The translations under genes and the position numbers were made by a program. A stretch of 5,255 nucleotides of DNA, from positions 1-5,255 of the forward strand of contig JAGVCD010000126.1 of NCBI GenBank assembly GCA_020059425.1. The letters are read 5' to 3'. Positions 4,975-5,255 of this stretch are shown here, piece after piece. The notes under the pieces are model-generated. The model ran no database searches. It worked only from the letters and a program-made list of their open reading frames with translations, and had not been told where the DNA came from. This stretch comes from Chamaesiphon sp. (lineage in GTDB: Bacteria; Cyanobacteriota; Cyanobacteriia; Cyanobacteriales; Chamaesiphonaceae). Position 1 is the first letter of the stretch; each line of letters begins with the position of its first letter.

Positions 4975-5255
4975 CCAACATCACAATTGATCGAAACAAG
5001 AAAGCGCCTAGCTTATACAATTCCTGGCCTTGGCGAATTACGATCGGCTATTTAATCATCATGTTGCTGCTGCCGATCGCCGCGCTAGTGACCAAAGCCC
5101 TGACGATCGATGCTGGTAAATTCTGGAAGATTGCCACTGATCCGATCGCTATTTCCGCCTACGAAGTCACCTTTGTGACTGCCCTGGCAGCAGCGTTAAT
5201 CAACGGTGTATTCGGTACATTGGTGGCCTGGGTCTTGGTGCGCTACGATTTCCCC
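4971..5255 (+). CDS. cysT: Sulfate ABC transporter permease CysT, N-terminal part (cut by window end)
   Basis: The first 95 residues of an inner-membrane permease that pairs with CysW to form the sulfate channel. The ATG overlaps the sbpA stop as ATGA (4971-4974), so no separate ribosome binding site is needed. A short polar N-terminus (1-22) is followed by a first membrane helix (about 23-44, ITIGYLIIMLLLPIAALV), a periplasmic FWKIATDPIAISAYEVTF segment (51-68) that is typical of CysT/CysU, and a second helix (about 69-90) with AALINGVFGTLVAWVLVRYDFP at 74-95, a hallmark of the family. CysW is similar, but the ALINGVFG...WVLVRY pattern and the position directly after sbpA favour CysT. The remaining roughly two thirds of the gene lie beyond the window. 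Confidence 0.93.
   Translation, partial: MTNITIDRNKKAPSLYNSWPWRITIGYLIIMLLLPIAALVTKALTIDAGKFWKIATDPIAISAYEVTFVTALAAALINGVFGTLVAWVLVRYDFP

Overview
This window looks like ordinary chromosome of a cyanobacterium. Three things point that way. The palindrome CGATCG occurs about twenty times, including four full HIP1 octamers (GCGATCGC). The ribosomal proteins L21 and L27 are of cyanobacterial type (L21 begins [12 protein letters not shown]). There is a CobN-type chelatase and an SbpA-CysT sulfate transporter pair in the arrangement common in that phylum. I do not assign a genus.

Layout from left to right: (1) positions 1-1260 hold the 3' part of cobN, the large subunit of aerobic cobaltochelatase; its beginning lies outside the window. 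(2) After a 36-base convergent spacer, a minus-strand gene (1297-2649) encodes an exported protein made almost entirely of eleven consecutive 34-residue TPR units. (3) A 318-base divergent, AT-rich region carries a good sigma-70-type promoter and a foldable leader for (4) the ribosomal operon rplU-rpmA (L21, L27; 2968-3573), which ends in a strong intrinsic terminator. (5) A minus-strand tRNA-Thr(UGU) gene (3709-3781) has its own terminator, which faces the rpmA terminator. (6) On the plus strand, the lipoprotein-type sulfate-binding gene sbpA overlaps by four bases the start of cysT, a sulfate permease subunit cut by the window end. The operon probably continues with cysW and cysA.

The genes fall into unrelated housekeeping units: cobalamin synthesis, an uncharacterised envelope or periplasmic TPR scaffold, the large ribosomal subunit, a tRNA, and sulfate uptake. 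I see no mobile element, CRISPR array, phage gene, toxin-antitoxin pair or defence gene, and nothing I would call a new system. The points most worth a second look are a G-G mismatch in the T stem of the tRNA, a possible structured leader upstream of rplU, the clean 102-bp repeat array of the TPR gene with HIP1 sites embedded in its repeat codons, and paired TGATCA palindromes one helical turn apart upstream of the TPR gene.
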